Source: Acidobacteriota bacterium (lineage in GTDB: Bacteria > Acidobacteriota > Terriglobia > Acidiferrales > UBA7541). Taken from it: a stretch of DNA of 39,990 nucleotides. This document shows, in pieces, positions 16,791 through 25,985 of this stretch (its first letter is position 1; the number at the start of each line of letters is the position of its first letter). The stretch covers positions 158,213 through 198,202 of the forward strand of contig QHYZ01000047.1 of assembly GCA_003225295.1 (NCBI GenBank), read 5' to 3'. The notes under the pieces are model-generated. The model saw only the letters and a list, made by a program, of their open reading frames with translations, was not told the DNA's origin and did not search any database. Both the position numbers and the translations under genes were made by a program.

Positions 16791-16795
16791 TTGCC
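16780..16795 (+). promoter_or_regulatory. Sigma-54-like -24/-12 promoter for receptor 2
   Basis: TGGCATATAAATTGCC agrees with TGGCAC-N5-TTGCA at 5 of 6 and 4 of 5 positions with exact GG/GC spacing (G16782 to G16793). It faces the receptor gene. A start near 16807 would give a leader of about 275 bases. Confidence 0.45.
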
Positions 16796-17080
16796 TTGGC
16801 TCTCGCAGTTCTGCCGTAGAATCGGGCTCAATTTCAGGGAGTTGAGTTCGATTTCTGGATAGTCAGGGTCAGCTTCAATGGCACCTATTGAAGGTTCGGT
16901 CAGAGGGTCTTTGCGAGAATCCTAAGGAGCGTGTTGCGGCGTTTTTGCACAGCGCGTCCCTCGGCAAGGAATCCTCCGGCGCAGTCGAATTCGAAACAGG
17001 GCGATGGGGCACTTCGGCGGTTTGAAGTGGATTGAGAGAGCGATAGCAGCTTAGCTGCATCGGGGGGAAAGAAAAAGAAT

Positions 17081-20000
17081 ATGAAGAGACTTGCTTACTT
17101 GTTGTTAGCTGGAGTTCTACTTCTGAGTCTGGGCAGCGTCAAGGCGTTCGCCCAGGCAACCGCGAGCGGGACGATTCAGGGAACCGTCACGGACAAGTCG
17201 GGAGCTGTTGTATCCGGAGCTCAGGTGGTGGCAAAGAATAGAGCGACGGATACGACGCGAACCGCCACGAGCAATGATACCGGTTATTACCGCTTCGAAT
17301 TGCTGCCGGTGGGAGTTTATACGGTGACCGTCACAAAGCCTGGATTTACCACTGTGGCGCAAACGATTGAGATCCTGATTGGGCAGACCACCACGGCAAA
17401 CGCAGAACTGAAACCCGGAGCAACCAGTGAAATCATCGAGGTGACTAGCGAGGCGCCGCTCGTGGATCAGTTGAAGACCAGTGTCAGCCAGGACATTACG
17501 CCAAAAGAAGTCGAAGAATTGCCCATGGTCGGACGTGACGTGGCCAATCTGGCCTACCTAGCGCCGGGTGTGAAAGCCACAGATTCGTATGACCCGACCA
17601 AGAACCGCTATGCGATTCTTTCCGTGAACGGTGAAAACGGCCGGAATGTCAATGTAACGGTGAACGGCATCGATAACAAAGACAACACCGTTGGCGGCCC
17701 GGTGATGCAGCTGCCCTTGGAGGCGGTCCAAGAATTCCAGATCAGTACGCAACGATTCTCGGCTGAAAACGGTCGCTCAGAAGGCGCGGCCATCAACATG
17801 ATCACCAAACAGGGCACCAACGTCTATCACGGTTCGCTCTTCGGTTACTTTCGTGACTCGGCGTTGAACACGGATGAAAAGGTTCCTGATGGCTTGGGCG
17901 GTCAGAGTAAGAAGCATCCTAGTTACAGCCGTCAGCAGTTTGGCGGCTCCGTTGGCGGACCCTTCAAGAAGGACAAACTCTTCGGCTTCTTTGCGCTTGA
18001 ACGTGAACGCGAACACCAGGGGTTAGAGGAGACGGGGTCTTCGCTCCCCGAACTGACGCTTGCCGCTGGGGCCGGACTTGCGGCTCAACCGGTGGCTGCT
18101 ATCCCGCGTCCATTCTTCGAGTATCGCTACAACGGACGCGCGGACTGGCTCATCAACGCGAAGAACAGCGCCTACATTGCCTACAACTCGCAGGCCAATA
18201 ACAGTTTGAATGATCAGTCGGACGGAACTGGAGATCTGACCAACGGCAACTTTACAAAAAACCATCTGCAGTTGGCGAACTTTACTGTGAACACGGTGAT
18301 TTCGAACACGACCATCAACCAGTTCACGTTTGGCTATCAATATTGGAACAATCTGATCGACAGCCATATCAGCGTCCCGCTTGTCACTTTTCCCGATGCG
18401 TCATTCGGCACGAACGGCAACGTTCCGCAGCAGTCGTTCCAACGCAAGTGGCAGTTCAGGGATGACGTCTCAAAAGCCATCGGCCGGCACACCTTGAAGG
18501 CCGGAGCGGATTACATTTGGAATCCCGTCGAGGGAGGCTTCTTCGAGTTCAACTCTACTCTGGAGATCGATTTCGTAGCCGACCCTAGCGTGATTCTGGC
18601 CGACAAGACCACGTATCCCAATGGTTTCGCAACTGCAGGGGCCGTCGGCTCAATGTCGATCGCCAACGGGGATCCCTACTTCCTGGTGGCTACCAAGCAG
18701 CTTGGCCTTTACTTTCAGGACGATTGGAAAGTCAGCAGGCGCCTAACGCTCAATCTCGGTCTCCGCTGGGACAAGGATTTCAACATGATCGGAGGGGCAG
18801 ACATCAAGACCAGCCGCACCTATCAGGAGCTGGTGGCGCTCAACAGCCCGATCTCCAACCCGTACGTTAGTAGGATAGCCAGTGACGACAACAAGGACTT
18901 CAGCCCGCGAGTCGGTTTCGCGTACGACGTGACTGGAGCAGGCAAGCACGTTTTGCGTGGGGGATTCGGTCTTTACTATGGGAACGTGTTCCAGAACATT
19001 CCGCTGTTCATGGAACAACTGAGCAACCCCACGGTCTTTCAAACAGTGCTCAGCCTTTCGAGCCCATCTGACCCCGTCCCAGGTACAGGGCAGACCCTTG
19101 GTCAGTGGCAATACGGCGTCAGCCCGCTGCCAGCGATTCCACCTCCGTCCGCGCAGGTCGCACCTTTCAGTGTAGGCCGTCTGATGGACCCCAACTATCG
19201 CAATCCGGAGACCGAGGAGTTCAACGGGGGATATAGCTGGTCGGTCAACCCCAACACCGTGATTGAGGCAGAATACACTCATGTTCTCGGTCTGCACGAG
19301 AACAAGACCATCAACATTGACCAGAGGGTGCCCGTGGGTGGGGTCTGCTGCACTCGCCCACTCCACTCTGCTTTTGCGGCTACCACGTTACCCGAACTCG
19401 CAAGCGTTCGTAACGACGAGTCGATCGGCCGTTCGCATTACGACGGTATGAATATCAGCTTGCGCCGGCGAATGTCCCATCACGTTTCCATCAACGCGAA
19501 CTACACGCTGGCTAGGGCGTATTCATATGACGGGGGTGGGGGTTCTTTCCGCAACTATCCGAGGCTGTCGACAAATCCGTTTGCGAGTTATGAATGGGGG
19601 CCGTCGCCAAACGATGAGCGCCATCACGTAACGCTGAGCGGAATCGTCGAGCTGCCCAAGGGCTTCCAGCTCGCGCCAATCATGCAGTTCGGTTCGGCAC
19701 GTCCCTACAATCTAACCAACTCGTCGAATACTCTGAATACCGGAGGCGGGACCGCGTTTGCCGTTGTGGTTCCAACAAGCGATCCCACGAACTACCTTGC
19801 GTTTTCCGGCAATAACGCCGGCGCTCAAAACTGCTTCTATGGGTTGAACGGCGTCGCGCAGGGATGCACCATCGCTAAGTACGATCCGCTTCGCGGGGAT
19901 CCGTTCTTCGAACTCGACCTCCGACTAGCGAAGAACATCAAATTCCGCGAACGCATGAATCTGCAGTTGGTGGCACAGGCGTTTAACCTGACGAATCGCG

Positions 20001-20137
20001 CTAACTATGGCAACGATTTCAACAACAACATTGCCAGCACTTCAACGTTCGGCCATCCCGGAGGCTTCATCAACCCCAGCAGTACGATTGTACCGCTCGC
20101 GGTCTGGGGTGAATTCGGCGCACGATTTACGTTCTAA
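17081..20137 (+). CDS. Oar-like TonB-dependent receptor with carboxypeptidase-regulatory domain (2)
   Basis: 1018 residues. A clear signal peptide ends near residue 24 (MKRLAYLLLAGVLLLSLG, AFAQ). Residues ~28-115 are the carboxypeptidase-regulatory-like domain (GTIQGTVTDKSGAVVSGAQVVAKN, RFELLPVGVYTVTVTKPGF). The plug follows (VEELPMVGRDVANLAYLAPG, VNVTVNGIDNKDN, QEFQISTQRFSAENGRSEGAAINMITKQGTN), then a beta barrel ending in WGEFGARFTF with a terminal Phe. It is only moderately like receptor 1, so the two are not a recent duplication. The ligand is unknown. A purine-rich GGGGGGAAAG lies 10 bases before the ATG. A strong terminator follows the stop. Confidence 0.93.
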   Translation: MKRLAYLLLAGVLLLSLGSVKAFAQATASGTIQGTVTDKSGAVVSGAQVVAKNRATDTTRTATSNDTGYYRFELLPVGVYTVTVTKPGFTTVAQTIEILIGQTTTANAELKPGATSEIIEVTSEAPLVDQLKTSVSQDITPKEVEELPMVGRDVANLAYLAPGVKATDSYDPTKNRYAILSVNGENGRNVNVTVNGIDNKDNTVGGPVMQLPLEAVQEFQISTQRFSAENGRSEGAAINMITKQGTNVYHGSLFGYFRDSALNTDEKVPDGLGGQSKKHPSYSRQQFGGSVGGPFKKDKLFGFFALEREREHQGLEETGSSLPELTLAAGAGLAAQPVAAIPRPFFEYRYNGRADWLINAKNSAYIAYNSQANNSLNDQSDGTGDLTNGNFTKNHLQLANFTVNTVISNTTINQFTFGYQYWNNLIDSHISVPLVTFPDASFGTNGNVPQQSFQRKWQFRDDVSKAIGRHTLKAGADYIWNPVEGGFFEFNSTLEIDFVADPSVILADKTTYPNGFATAGAVGSMSIANGDPYFLVATKQLGLYFQDDWKVSRRLTLNLGLRWDKDFNMIGGADIKTSRTYQELVALNSPISNPYVSRIASDDNKDFSPRVGFAYDVTGAGKHVLRGGFGLYYGNVFQNIPLFMEQLSNPTVFQTVLSLSSPSDPVPGTGQTLGQWQYGVSPLPAIPPPSAQVAPFSVGRLMDPNYRNPETEEFNGGYSWSVNPNTVIEAEYTHVLGLHENKTINIDQRVPVGGVCCTRPLHSAFAATTLPELASVRNDESIGRSHYDGMNISLRRRMSHHVSINANYTLARAYSYDGGGGSFRNYPRLSTNPFASYEWGPSPNDERHHVTLSGIVELPKGFQLAPIMQFGSARPYNLTNSSNTLNTGGGTAFAVVVPTSDPTNYLAFSGNNAGAQNCFYGLNGVAQGCTIAKYDPLRGDPFFELDLRLAKNIKFRERMNLQLVAQAFNLTNRANYGNDFNNNIASTSTFGHPGGFINPSSTIVPLAVWGEFGARFTF

Positions 20138-20172
20138 CGTAACGTAGGAACGGATCGAAACTAACAACTGGC

Positions 20173-20211
20173 ACCGGGGCTGGCTCAGAACAGTCAGTCC
20201 CGGTTTTCTTT
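20173..20211 (+). terminator. Intrinsic terminator of receptor gene 2
   Basis: A 13-bp stem (ACCGGGGCTGGCT, 20173-20185, with AGTCAGTCCCGGT, 20192-20204; two G-T pairs), 6-base loop CAGAAC, then TTTCTTT. Confidence 0.92.
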
Positions 20212-20300
20212 GTGAGAGGGCCACAGAGTAGCGGTCCTTGGTCATACCCAGGAGTGCTCCGAGGTGGTTTCTTCCGGCCTTTGAGGATTTCGACGTCAAC

Positions 20301-20329
20301 TTGACCGGAACCGTGATGCCCCTTAGAAT
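20301..20329 (+). promoter_or_regulatory. Sigma-70-like promoter of guaB
   Basis: TTGACC (20301-20306), 17-base spacer, TAGAAT (20324-20329): five of six matches in each box at optimal spacing. Transcription would start near 20336, giving a leader of about 120 bases that contains the hairpin at 20377-20402. Confidence 0.55.
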
Positions 20330-20376
20330 TGAAGATTCACGGTGATGCATTTTTTCAATTTGATGAATTTATCCAC

Positions 20377-20402
20377 CAGCCCAGCGGGCACCCGCTGGGC
20401 TG
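20377..20402 (+). promoter_or_regulatory. Strong hairpin in the guaB leader
   Basis: CAGCCCAGCGGG (20377-20388) and CCCGCTGGGCTG (20391-20402) are exact reverse complements, so about 11 pairs form with a GCAC loop. There is no T tract after it, so it is not a simple terminator. It lies 45 bases before the ribosome binding site. Confidence 0.65.
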
Positions 20403-20456
20403 CGCTGCTTTATGGCGCCGGTTTGCGTGCGCCCAATCTTTTTGCGTGAGGCTGGA

Positions 20457-21917
20457 ATGATGGACAGTCCGATTTCCGAGGGTCTTACCTTTGACGACGT
20501 TCTGCTTCTGCCGGGAAAGTCGTCTGTGCTGCCAACCGAGGTCGACACCACCACGAACTTTGCACGCCAGCTCCCGGTGAACATCCCGCTGGCCTCCGCG
20601 GCCATGGACACGGTCACGGAATCACGCCTGGCCATCGCCATCGCGCGGCAGGGCGGCATCGGAATGGTACACCGCAATATGTCCATCGACCGGCAGGGCG
20701 AGGAAGTCGACCGCGTGAAGCGCTCGGAAAGCGGCATGATCGTTGACCCGGTGACCATCTCGCCGGACATCACGCTGCGGCAAGCGCTGGAGATCATGAA
20801 CAAGTACAAGATCTCCGGCCTGCCGGTGACGCGCGGCTCGCGCCTTACCGGAATTCTGACCAACCGCGACCTGCGATTCGAAAAAAATCATGCGCAACTG
20901 GTCAGTTCGGTGATGACCAAAGAAAATCTCGTGACCGTGCCGGTGGGCACGACGCTAGAAGAAGCCGAACGCATCCTGCAAAGGCACCGCATCGAGAAAC
21001 TCCTGGTGGTCGATCAGGACTTCAACCTGAAGGGCTTGATCACCGTCAAAGACATCCAGAAGAAACTGGAATATCCCCGCGCGGCGAAAGATGAGCATGG
21101 CCGATTACGCGTGGGCGCGGCCGTCGGCGCGACTGGCGATTTTCTCGAGCGGGCCGTGGAAATGTCCAAAGCGAAAGCCGACGTGCTGGCCGTGGACACG
21201 GCGCATGGGCACTCCGAGCGAGTGATGGAAGCCATCAAAGCGATTCGTCGGCGCTTGCCGGAAATGCAGCTGATCGCCGGCAACGTGGCGACCTACGAAG
21301 GCGCAAAGGAACTGATCTCGCTGGGCATCGATGGGTTGAAAGTGGGCATCGGGCCGGGCTCCATCTGCACGACGCGAGTGGTCACCGGTGCCGGTGTGCC
21401 GCAACTTACCGCCATTATGGAAGCCGCGAGAGCCGCGAAGGGTACGGAGGTGGCCATCATTGCCGACGGGGGCATCAAGTATTCGGGCGACATTTCGAAA
21501 GCGCTGGCCGCCGGCGCATCGTGCGTGATGATCGGCAGCCTCTTTGCCGGCACGGAAGAGTCTCCTGGAGAAACCATTCTCTATCAGGGGCGTACGTTCA
21601 AGTCTTACCGTGGGATGGGTTCAACCGGGGCGATGGAGGCGGGCTCCGCCGACCGTTACTCGCAGGAGAGTGCCGAGCGCGGCAAATCCGTGCCGGAAGG
21701 CGTGGAGGGTCGCGTGCCTTACAAGGGCTCTCTGGGCGGGCTGACCGACCAGCTGGTCGGCGGACTTAAGAGCGGTATGGGTTACGTGGGAGCGGCCACG
21801 TTGAAGGAATTCAGCGAGAAGGGCCGATTTGTTCGAATCACCGCCGCTGGTTTGCGTGAGAGCCATGTTCATGACGTTATCATCACAAAAGAAGCGCCGA
21901 ACTATCGCATGGAATAG
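20457..21917 (+). CDS. guaB: IMP dehydrogenase
   Basis: 486 residues from the ATG at 20457, chosen over an in-frame ATG at 20412 because GAGG lies 5 bases before it and [19 protein letters not shown] matches the family start. It oxidises IMP to XMP with NAD+, the committed step of guanine nucleotide synthesis, in the cytoplasm as a tetramer or octamer. The TIM barrel is interrupted by two CBS domains (~96-205). The catalytic loop [20 protein letters not shown] has Cys304; [18 protein letters not shown] and the mobile-flap region [10 protein letters not shown] with GRVPYKGSL are present. It has its own promoter and a leader hairpin; a VanZ-like gene follows at 48 bases. Confidence 0.98.
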   Translation: MMDSPISEGLTFDDVLLLPGKSSVLPTEVDTTTNFARQLPVNIPLASAAMDTVTESRLAIAIARQGGIGMVHRNMSIDRQGEEVDRVKRSESGMIVDPVTISPDITLRQALEIMNKYKISGLPVTRGSRLTGILTNRDLRFEKNHAQLVSSVMTKENLVTVPVGTTLEEAERILQRHRIEKLLVVDQDFNLKGLITVKDIQKKLEYPRAAKDEHGRLRVGAAVGATGDFLERAVEMSKAKADVLAVDTAHGHSERVMEAIKAIRRRLPEMQLIAGNVATYEGAKELISLGIDGLKVGIGPGSICTTRVVTGAGVPQLTAIMEAARAAKGTEVAIIADGGIKYSGDISKALAAGASCVMIGSLFAGTEESPGETILYQGRTFKSYRGMGSTGAMEAGSADRYSQESAERGKSVPEGVEGRVPYKGSLGGLTDQLVGGLKSGMGYVGAATLKEFSEKGRFVRITAAGLRESHVHDVIITKEAPNYRME

Positions 21918-21965
21918 GGGCGCGAGCGGCAGCGTGAACAAAGAGATGGAAGGAGCCAATTCTTA

Positions 21966-22523
21966 GTGCCGCAACCCCTGTCCTGGCGCAACGCGCGCCC
22001 TGCTCCCCATTGGCCAGAGATTCAGCGTCGCTTGCGGCCGCCCCGCCTGCCAGCTTGGGTGCACGTCTGGTGGCCGGCACTCCTCTGGGCGGGCGTTATC
22101 TTCTCGGCTTCCACGGACACATTCTCCTCGGAGCACACTCGCTGGGTGTTCGAACCGATTCTGCGTTGGCTGGTTCCTTCGCTTACGGAAGATCAATTCT
22201 CGACGATCCACCGTTTCATTCGAAAGAGCGCGCACGTCACGGAATATTTTGTGTTTTGCCTGCTACTCTATCGCGGCGTGCGCGGTGACCGCAAAGGGTG
22301 GCGCTGGACGTGGGGCCTCGCGGCACTCTTCTGCGCCTCAGGATATTCCGTCCTGGATGAAATTCACCAGGCGTTCGTCGCCAGCCGCACGGCTTCGGGT
22401 TACGATTCCCTGCTCGATTCGATGGGCGCTCTCGCGGCCTTCGGCGCGCTGTGGATGTGGTTCCGCTGGCGGCGATCCATTCGGGAAGCGGAGATAGAGG
22501 CAAGCAAAGCTCCTTCTACCTGA
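21966..22523 (+). CDS. VanZ-family membrane protein
   Basis: 185 residues starting with GTG at 21966; GGAAGGAG lies about 10 bases upstream. Four hydrophobic stretches can be seen: VWWPALLWAGVIFSAS, a segment around SAHVTEYFVFCLLLYR, WGLAALFCASGYSVLDE and ALAAFGALWMWF. The RKSAHVTEYFVF and DEIHQAFVASRTASGYDSLLDS patterns match the VanZ/teicoplanin-resistance-like family (H-x-x-x-Y/F then D-E-x-x-Q-x-F...R...D). Most chromosomal members have no proven role and are not evidence of glycopeptide resistance. It follows guaB on the same strand and may be read from the same transcript. It converges with the ribosomal operon. Confidence 0.87.
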   Translation: MPQPLSWRNARPAPHWPEIQRRLRPPRLPAWVHVWWPALLWAGVIFSASTDTFSSEHTRWVFEPILRWLVPSLTEDQFSTIHRFIRKSAHVTEYFVFCLLLYRGVRGDRKGWRWTWGLAALFCASGYSVLDEIHQAFVASRTASGYDSLLDSMGALAAFGALWMWFRWRRSIREAEIEASKAPST

Positions 22524-22560
22524 CGCACCATAAGCGACGGGCCATTCAACGAAGAACGGC

Positions 22561-22599
22561 AATCAACAAAAAGCCCGTTCCAGTTTGCCGGAACGGGCT
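22561..22599 (-). terminator. Terminator of the ribosomal protein operon
   Basis: On the minus strand, AGCCCGTTCC and GGAACGGGCT pair perfectly over 10 bases around an 8-base loop (22572-22599), followed by TTTTGTTGATT. It begins 27 bases after the rplQ stop codon and lies between the convergent rplQ and VanZ-like genes. Confidence 0.9.
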
Positions 22600-22626
22600 G
22601 TTAAACGCTGTGTTGAGAACGGGTAC

Positions 22627-23046
22627 TCAGCTCTTGACTTCGGCCGCCTCTTCCTTCTTTGGCTTTTCTTTCCTTTCCTTGAGCTTGAATTCATAGCCGA
22701 TGAGCTCGAGGATAGCCACCTTAGCGTTGTCGCCGACACGATGGCCGGCATGAATGATGCGGGTGTAGCCGCCGGCGCGGTCTGAGAATTTCGGCGCGAT
22801 CTCGCTGAATAGCTTCTGGGTGACCGCGGGCAGCATGATGTAGGAAGCGGCCTGACGGCGCGATTGCAGCGTGTCGCGTTTGCCGAGGGTGATCATTTTC
22901 TCGGCCACCGGACGCGCAGCTTTGGCGCGCGTGAGCGTGGTAGTGATCCGCCCGTGTTCAAACAGATTGGTGACCAGGCTGCGCAGCACTGCGCGGCGAT
23001 GCGCCGGCTGCTTTCCGAGTTTTGAACCTGAGTTGAGATGTCGCAT
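22627..23046 (-). CDS. rplQ: 50S ribosomal protein L17
   Basis: 139 residues. The N-terminus [34 protein letters not shown] is diagnostic of L17, which binds 23S rRNA near the exit of the peptide tunnel. The family block [14 protein letters not shown] appears as [14 protein letters not shown]. The C-terminus carries a charged tail after KLKERKEK (Lys/Glu/Ala-rich) beyond the usual ~120 residues. It is the last gene of the run, 23 bases after rpoA, as in the alpha operon of most bacteria, and the terminator follows directly. Confidence 0.98.
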   Translation of the reverse strand: MRHLNSGSKLGKQPAHRRAVLRSLVTNLFEHGRITTTLTRAKAARPVAEKMITLGKRDTLQSRRQAASYIMLPAVTQKLFSEIAPKFSDRAGGYTRIIHAGHRVGDNAKVAILELIGYEFKLKERKEKPKKEEAAEVKS

Positions 23047-23069
23047 CGCTTATATTGTCCCTTATGATC

Positions 23070-24098
23070 TTACAGCTCGACGGTGTCTTCTGATGCCGGT
23101 GCCGCGGTTTGGCTGGGGAGCGGCGGCCAGATGATGCGCCCGTGCTCGTCGAACTTCATGCCCAGCGCGAGACCCATCTTCACCAGTATATCTTTGATCT
23201 CGTTGAGCGACTTGCGGCCGAAGTTTTTGGTCTTGAGCATTTCGTTTTCGCTCTTCTGGACCAGCTCGCGAATGGTCTGGATATTCGCGTTCTTCAGGCA
23301 GTTATACGAACGCACCGAAAGCTCGAGCTCTTCGACGGAGCGGTCCAAGTGTTCCAGGCGCGGATCGTGGATGATGTCCTGCGGCGTTTCGACGGTATCC
23401 ACAGGCTCTTCGAAATTGATGAAGATGCTCATGTGGTCCTTCACCAGCTTCGCGGCGAGACCAATGGAGTCTTGCGGCGTGATCGCGCCGTTGGTCCACA
23501 CCTCGATCATCAGTTTTTCGTAGTCCGTCATCTGGCCGAGACGGGCAGCTTCGACCGAGTAGTTGACCTTGCGTACCGGCGAGTGAACGCTGTCGACCGG
23601 GATGTATCCGATGGGCAGGTCCTCGTCGTAATTGCGATCGGCGGCCACATAGCCGCGGCCATTCTTGGCGCGCATTTCGATCTGCAGTTTGCCGCCTTCG
23701 CTGACCGTCGCGATGTACACGCTCTTATCGAGGACCGCGAAGTCCGCGTCTTCCTCGATTTGCGCCGAGGTGACCGGACCGGCCTGCTCGACGTTGACGT
23801 AAATGGTCTTCGGTAGGTCAGTGTTGAGCTTGATGGGCACCTGCTTCAGGTTGAGGATGATGTCCGTGGCATCCTCGACCACGCCGGGGATGGAAGAAAA
23901 TTCGTGCAGCACACCCTCGATCTTCACAGCGGTGATAGCCGCGCCTTCAATCGAACTGAGCAGCGCGCGACGCAGCGCGTTTCCTACCGTGGTGCCCCAG
24001 CCGCGCTCAAAGGGCTGAGCGGAAAACCGCCCGTACTTCTCAGTCAGCGATTCCAGCTCGGACGCAAGACGCTTTGGCTTCTGAAAACCCTTCCACAT
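23070..24098 (-). CDS. rpoA: RNA polymerase alpha subunit
   Basis: 342 residues, a normal length. The N-terminal dimerisation domain (1 to ~235) contains the assembly motif [20 protein letters not shown]; a linker follows, then the C-terminal domain (~255-320), with [22 protein letters not shown] and the [14 protein letters not shown] helix that contacts UP elements and activators. It assembles beta and beta-prime into core polymerase. GGAAGGAAC precedes the ATG. The 95-base gap upstream of it contains a small GGCCCG/CGGGCC hairpin that could affect its expression relative to the ribosomal genes. Sequence ends with an acidic short tail (EDTVEL). Confidence 0.98.
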   Translation of the reverse strand: MWKGFQKPKRLASELESLTEKYGRFSAQPFERGWGTTVGNALRRALLSSIEGAAITAVKIEGVLHEFSSIPGVVEDATDIILNLKQVPIKLNTDLPKTIYVNVEQAGPVTSAQIEEDADFAVLDKSVYIATVSEGGKLQIEMRAKNGRGYVAADRNYDEDLPIGYIPVDSVHSPVRKVNYSVEAARLGQMTDYEKLMIEVWTNGAITPQDSIGLAAKLVKDHMSIFINFEEPVDTVETPQDIIHDPRLEHLDRSVEELELSVRSYNCLKNANIQTIRELVQKSENEMLKTKNFGRKSLNEIKDILVKMGLALGMKFDEHGRIIWPPLPSQTAAPASEDTVEL

Positions 24099-24114
24099 CG
24101 TGTTCCTTCCTTCC

Positions 24115-24132
24115 GGCCCGAGTGTCCGGGCC
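24115..24132 (-). other. Intercistronic hairpin, rpsD-rpoA gap
   Basis: GGCCCG (24115-24120) and CGGGCC (24127-24132) pair perfectly around a 6-base loop, directly upstream of the rpoA ribosome binding site on the minus strand. No T tract follows. Confidence 0.6.
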
Positions 24133-24193
24133 TAAAACCAGTCTCCTCCCCGGTCCGCCGGGCTCGCTGGCGCTGGCCGCGCCTTTTCGAATC

Positions 24194-24826
24194 TTACTTC
24201 GAGTACAACTCGACGATAAGCTGCTCGTTGATCGGCGGTGTCTGCACATCATCACGCTTCGGCAGAGCCACGACCTTGGCCTTGAACTGTTCGCGCTCCT
24301 GCTCCAGCCAGGGCACAGCACTCTGGCTTTGGGCAACGTTGCGGGCTTCCAGCACCATGACGTTCTGGTGCATTTTTTCCTTGATGGCCACTTCTTCGCC
24401 GACGTTGACGAGGTAGGAGGGGATGTTGACCTTCTTCCCGTTCACGCGGACGTGGCCATGCAGCACGAGTTGCCGCGCCTGCGAACGCGATGACGCCAGC
24501 CCGGCCCGCCACACCACGTTATCCAAACGGCGCTCGAGCATGATGATGAGGTTCTCGCCCGTGGGCCCCTTGGCGCGCTCGGCCTTCTCAAAGTAATTGC
24601 GGAATTGCCGCTCCAGCAGCCCGTAGGTGCGCTTGACCTTTTGCTTCTCGCGCAATTGCAGACCGTATCCGGCGACCTTGGGGCGCCTTGACTGCCCGTG
24701 CTGTCCCGGCACGAAGTTGCGCTTCTCAATCGCGCACTTCTCCGTAAAGCAACGCAGGCCCTTCAAAAACAGCTTCTGCCCTTCCCGGCGGCACAGGCGG
24801 CAGACTGCATCTCGGTGTCTTGCCAA
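24194..24826 (-). CDS. rpsD: 30S ribosomal protein S4
   Basis: 210 residues from a TTG start codon at 24826, supported by GGGAG 8 bases upstream and by the family N-terminus [16 protein letters not shown]. Four cysteines (C9, C12, C26, C31) form the zinc site of the C+ type of S4. The S4 RNA-binding domain is in the middle ([42 protein letters not shown]). S4 is a primary 16S rRNA binder that nucleates the 30S body, and in enterobacteria it represses this operon by binding its mRNA; whether that occurs here is unknown. The TTG start may lower its translation. Confidence 0.98.
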   Translation of the reverse strand: MARHRDAVCRLCRREGQKLFLKGLRCFTEKCAIEKRNFVPGQHGQSRRPKVAGYGLQLREKQKVKRTYGLLERQFRNYFEKAERAKGPTGENLIIMLERRLDNVVWRAGLASSRSQARQLVLHGHVRVNGKKVNIPSYLVNVGEEVAIKEKMHQNVMVLEARNVAQSQSAVPWLEQEREQFKAKVVALPKRDDVQTPPINEQLIVELYSK

Positions 24827-24876
24827 CTTCTATTCTCCCTTCCCAAAACTCTCTGAATCTCTGTGGAGCATAAATA

Positions 24877-25335
24877 TCAAACGCGGCGGCGCTTGGGCGG
24901 ACGGCAGCCGTTGTGCGGAATCGGCGTAACGTCGCGGATCACCACGATGTGGAGTCCCGCGGCGGCCAGGGCCCGCACGGCGGATTCGCGTCCGGAGCCG
25001 GGGCCCTTCACGCGGACTTCCACGCTCTTCATCCCGTACTGGTCGCGCGCCACGCCCGCGGCAGCCAGCGAGGCCTGCTGCGCGGCGTACGGCGTGCCCT
25101 TGCGCGATCCCTTAAAGCCGATCGCACCCGCGGAGGACCAGCACACTACTCGGCCATCCGTGTCGGTGATGGAGATCTGCGTGTTGTTAAACGACGCGGC
25201 GACGTATACCACGCCGTGCGGAATGATGCGGCGTTCGCGCTTCTTCTTGAATTCTTTCTTGCGCTTCGCTGCCGCTGTCGGCTTTCCCGGTGCTACGGCA
25301 GCGTCCGGCGTTGCGTTTTTCTGCTCTTTTGCCAC
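24877..25335 (-). CDS. rpsK: 30S ribosomal protein S11
   Basis: 152 residues from a GTG start at 25335 with GGAG 6 bases upstream. The conserved core begins near residue 38 ([46 protein letters not shown]) and ends with the [19 protein letters not shown] signature. S11 sits on the 30S platform next to the Shine-Dalgarno helix. Compared with the usual ~129 residues it has about 20 extra residues at the N-terminus, rich in Ala, Lys and Pro ([20 protein letters not shown]). It is separated from rpsM by 93 bases that contain a perfect 8-bp hairpin. Confidence 0.98.
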   Translation of the reverse strand: MAKEQKNATPDAAVAPGKPTAAAKRKKEFKKKRERRIIPHGVVYVAASFNNTQISITDTDGRVVCWSSAGAIGFKGSRKGTPYAAQQASLAAAGVARDQYGMKSVEVRVKGPGSGRESAVRALAAAGLHIVVIRDVTPIPHNGCRPPKRRRV

Positions 25336-25383
25336 GATTTACTCCATTCATCTGCATGCATGAAAACTTTTACGACCGTAAGA

Positions 25384-25402
25384 GCGGGAGCAAGGCTCCC
25401 GC
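25384..25402 (-). other. Intercistronic hairpin, rpsM-rpsK gap
   Basis: GCGGGAGC (25384-25391) and GCTCCCGC (25395-25402) pair perfectly over 8 bases around a 3-base loop. No T tract follows on the minus strand, so it is more likely an mRNA-stability or processing element, or an intergenic repeat, than a terminator. Confidence 0.65.
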
Positions 25403-25428
25403 ACTCCGAGCAAAGCGCCGCGAAAAAA

Positions 25429-25818
25429 CTAACCCTTCTTACCGAGAACCTTCTTCTTCGCCGCCACCGCGCCGCGCCGCGGACCCTTGCGGGTGCGCGC
25501 GTTGGTGTGCGTTCGCTGGCCTCGCACCGGCAGATTGCGGCGGTGCCGGATCCCGCGATAGGCCTGAATTTCGATCAGCCGGCGGATGTTCATCTGAATC
25601 TCCTTGCGGAGATCGCCTTCCACGCGGCCTTCCTTTTCGATTTCCTGCCGAAGATGGTTGATTTCATCTTCGGTCAGGTCGCGAATCTTTTTCTGGTGAT
25701 CGACGCCCGCCTTTTCCGCGAGCTTCTTCGCGCGCTCCTGCCCGATGCCATAGATCGAGGTTAGTCCGACCCAAAGGCGCTTCTGCGGCGGAAGATCTAC
25801 ACCTGCGATACGTGCCAT
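25429..25818 (-). CDS. rpsM: 30S ribosomal protein S13
   Basis: 129 residues. [25 protein letters not shown], the helix-hairpin-helix region and the C-terminal [29 protein letters not shown] signature identify S13, which lines the 30S head, contacts P-site tRNA and bridges to L5. AGGAG lies 6 bases before the ATG; an out-of-frame ATG 5 bases upstream is ignored. The basic tail after the signature ([12 protein letters not shown]) is slightly longer than usual. It begins the alpha-operon block, 22 bases after rpmJ. Confidence 0.98.
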   Translation of the reverse strand: MARIAGVDLPPQKRLWVGLTSIYGIGQERAKKLAEKAGVDHQKKIRDLTEDEINHLRQEIEKEGRVEGDLRKEIQMNIRRLIEIQAYRGIRHRRNLPVRGQRTHTNARTRKGPRRGAVAAKKKVLGKKG

Positions 25819-25840
25819 GCCATTCTCCTAACGAGGGTCT

Positions 25841-25954
25841 TTATCCCTGGCGTTGCTTGTGCTTGGGGTTGATGCAAATTACCCGCACCACCCCGCGCCG
25901 GTGGATCACCTTGCACTTGTCACAAATCTTTTTGACCGATGCCCGAACTTTCAT
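25841..25954 (-). CDS. rpmJ: 50S ribosomal protein L36
   Basis: 37 residues read on the minus strand from ATG at 25954 to TAA at 25841. It begins [20 protein letters not shown] and ends with [11 protein letters not shown]. The zinc ligands C11, C14, C27 and H32 are present, so it is the C+ form. L36 binds the 23S rRNA near the base of the L7/L12 stalk. Its place between infA and rpsM is the normal bacterial order. It lies 57 bases after infA, across a gap with a TAAA-looped hairpin. Confidence 0.97.
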   Translation of the reverse strand: MKVRASVKKICDKCKVIHRRGVVRVICINPKHKQRQG

Positions 25955-25985
25955 CTCTTGGCTCTCCGATACTGCCCGGTTGCGC

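Larger units (their letters stand above)
16460..17080. other. Long intergenic region before receptor gene 2, no CDS
   Basis: 621 bases with no convincing gene. It is more AT-rich around 16680-16795. It holds a doubled AAGCTAGC (16516-16533), a tandem 11-bp repeat that forms a sigma-54-like element (16769-16795), and then about 285 bases of apparent leader before the receptor ATG in which I recognise no riboswitch. Confidence 0.6.
20138..20456. other. Region between receptor gene 2 and guaB, no CDS
   Basis: 319 bases with no gene. In order it holds the receptor terminator (20173-20211), a sigma-70-like promoter (20301-20329), a 12-bp inverted repeat in the presumed leader (20377-20402) and the guaB ribosome binding site (20448-20451). 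Confidence 0.75.

Noticed and set aside
16875-17060. 61-residue minus-strand frame before receptor 2
   Set aside because: No ribosome binding site, no recognisable domain, mixed codon use; likely leader sequence of the receptor gene.
21966-22523. VanZ-like gene as a glycopeptide resistance determinant
   Set aside because: No vanH/A/X/R/S genes are near; VanZ-family proteins are widespread in chromosomes without resistance.
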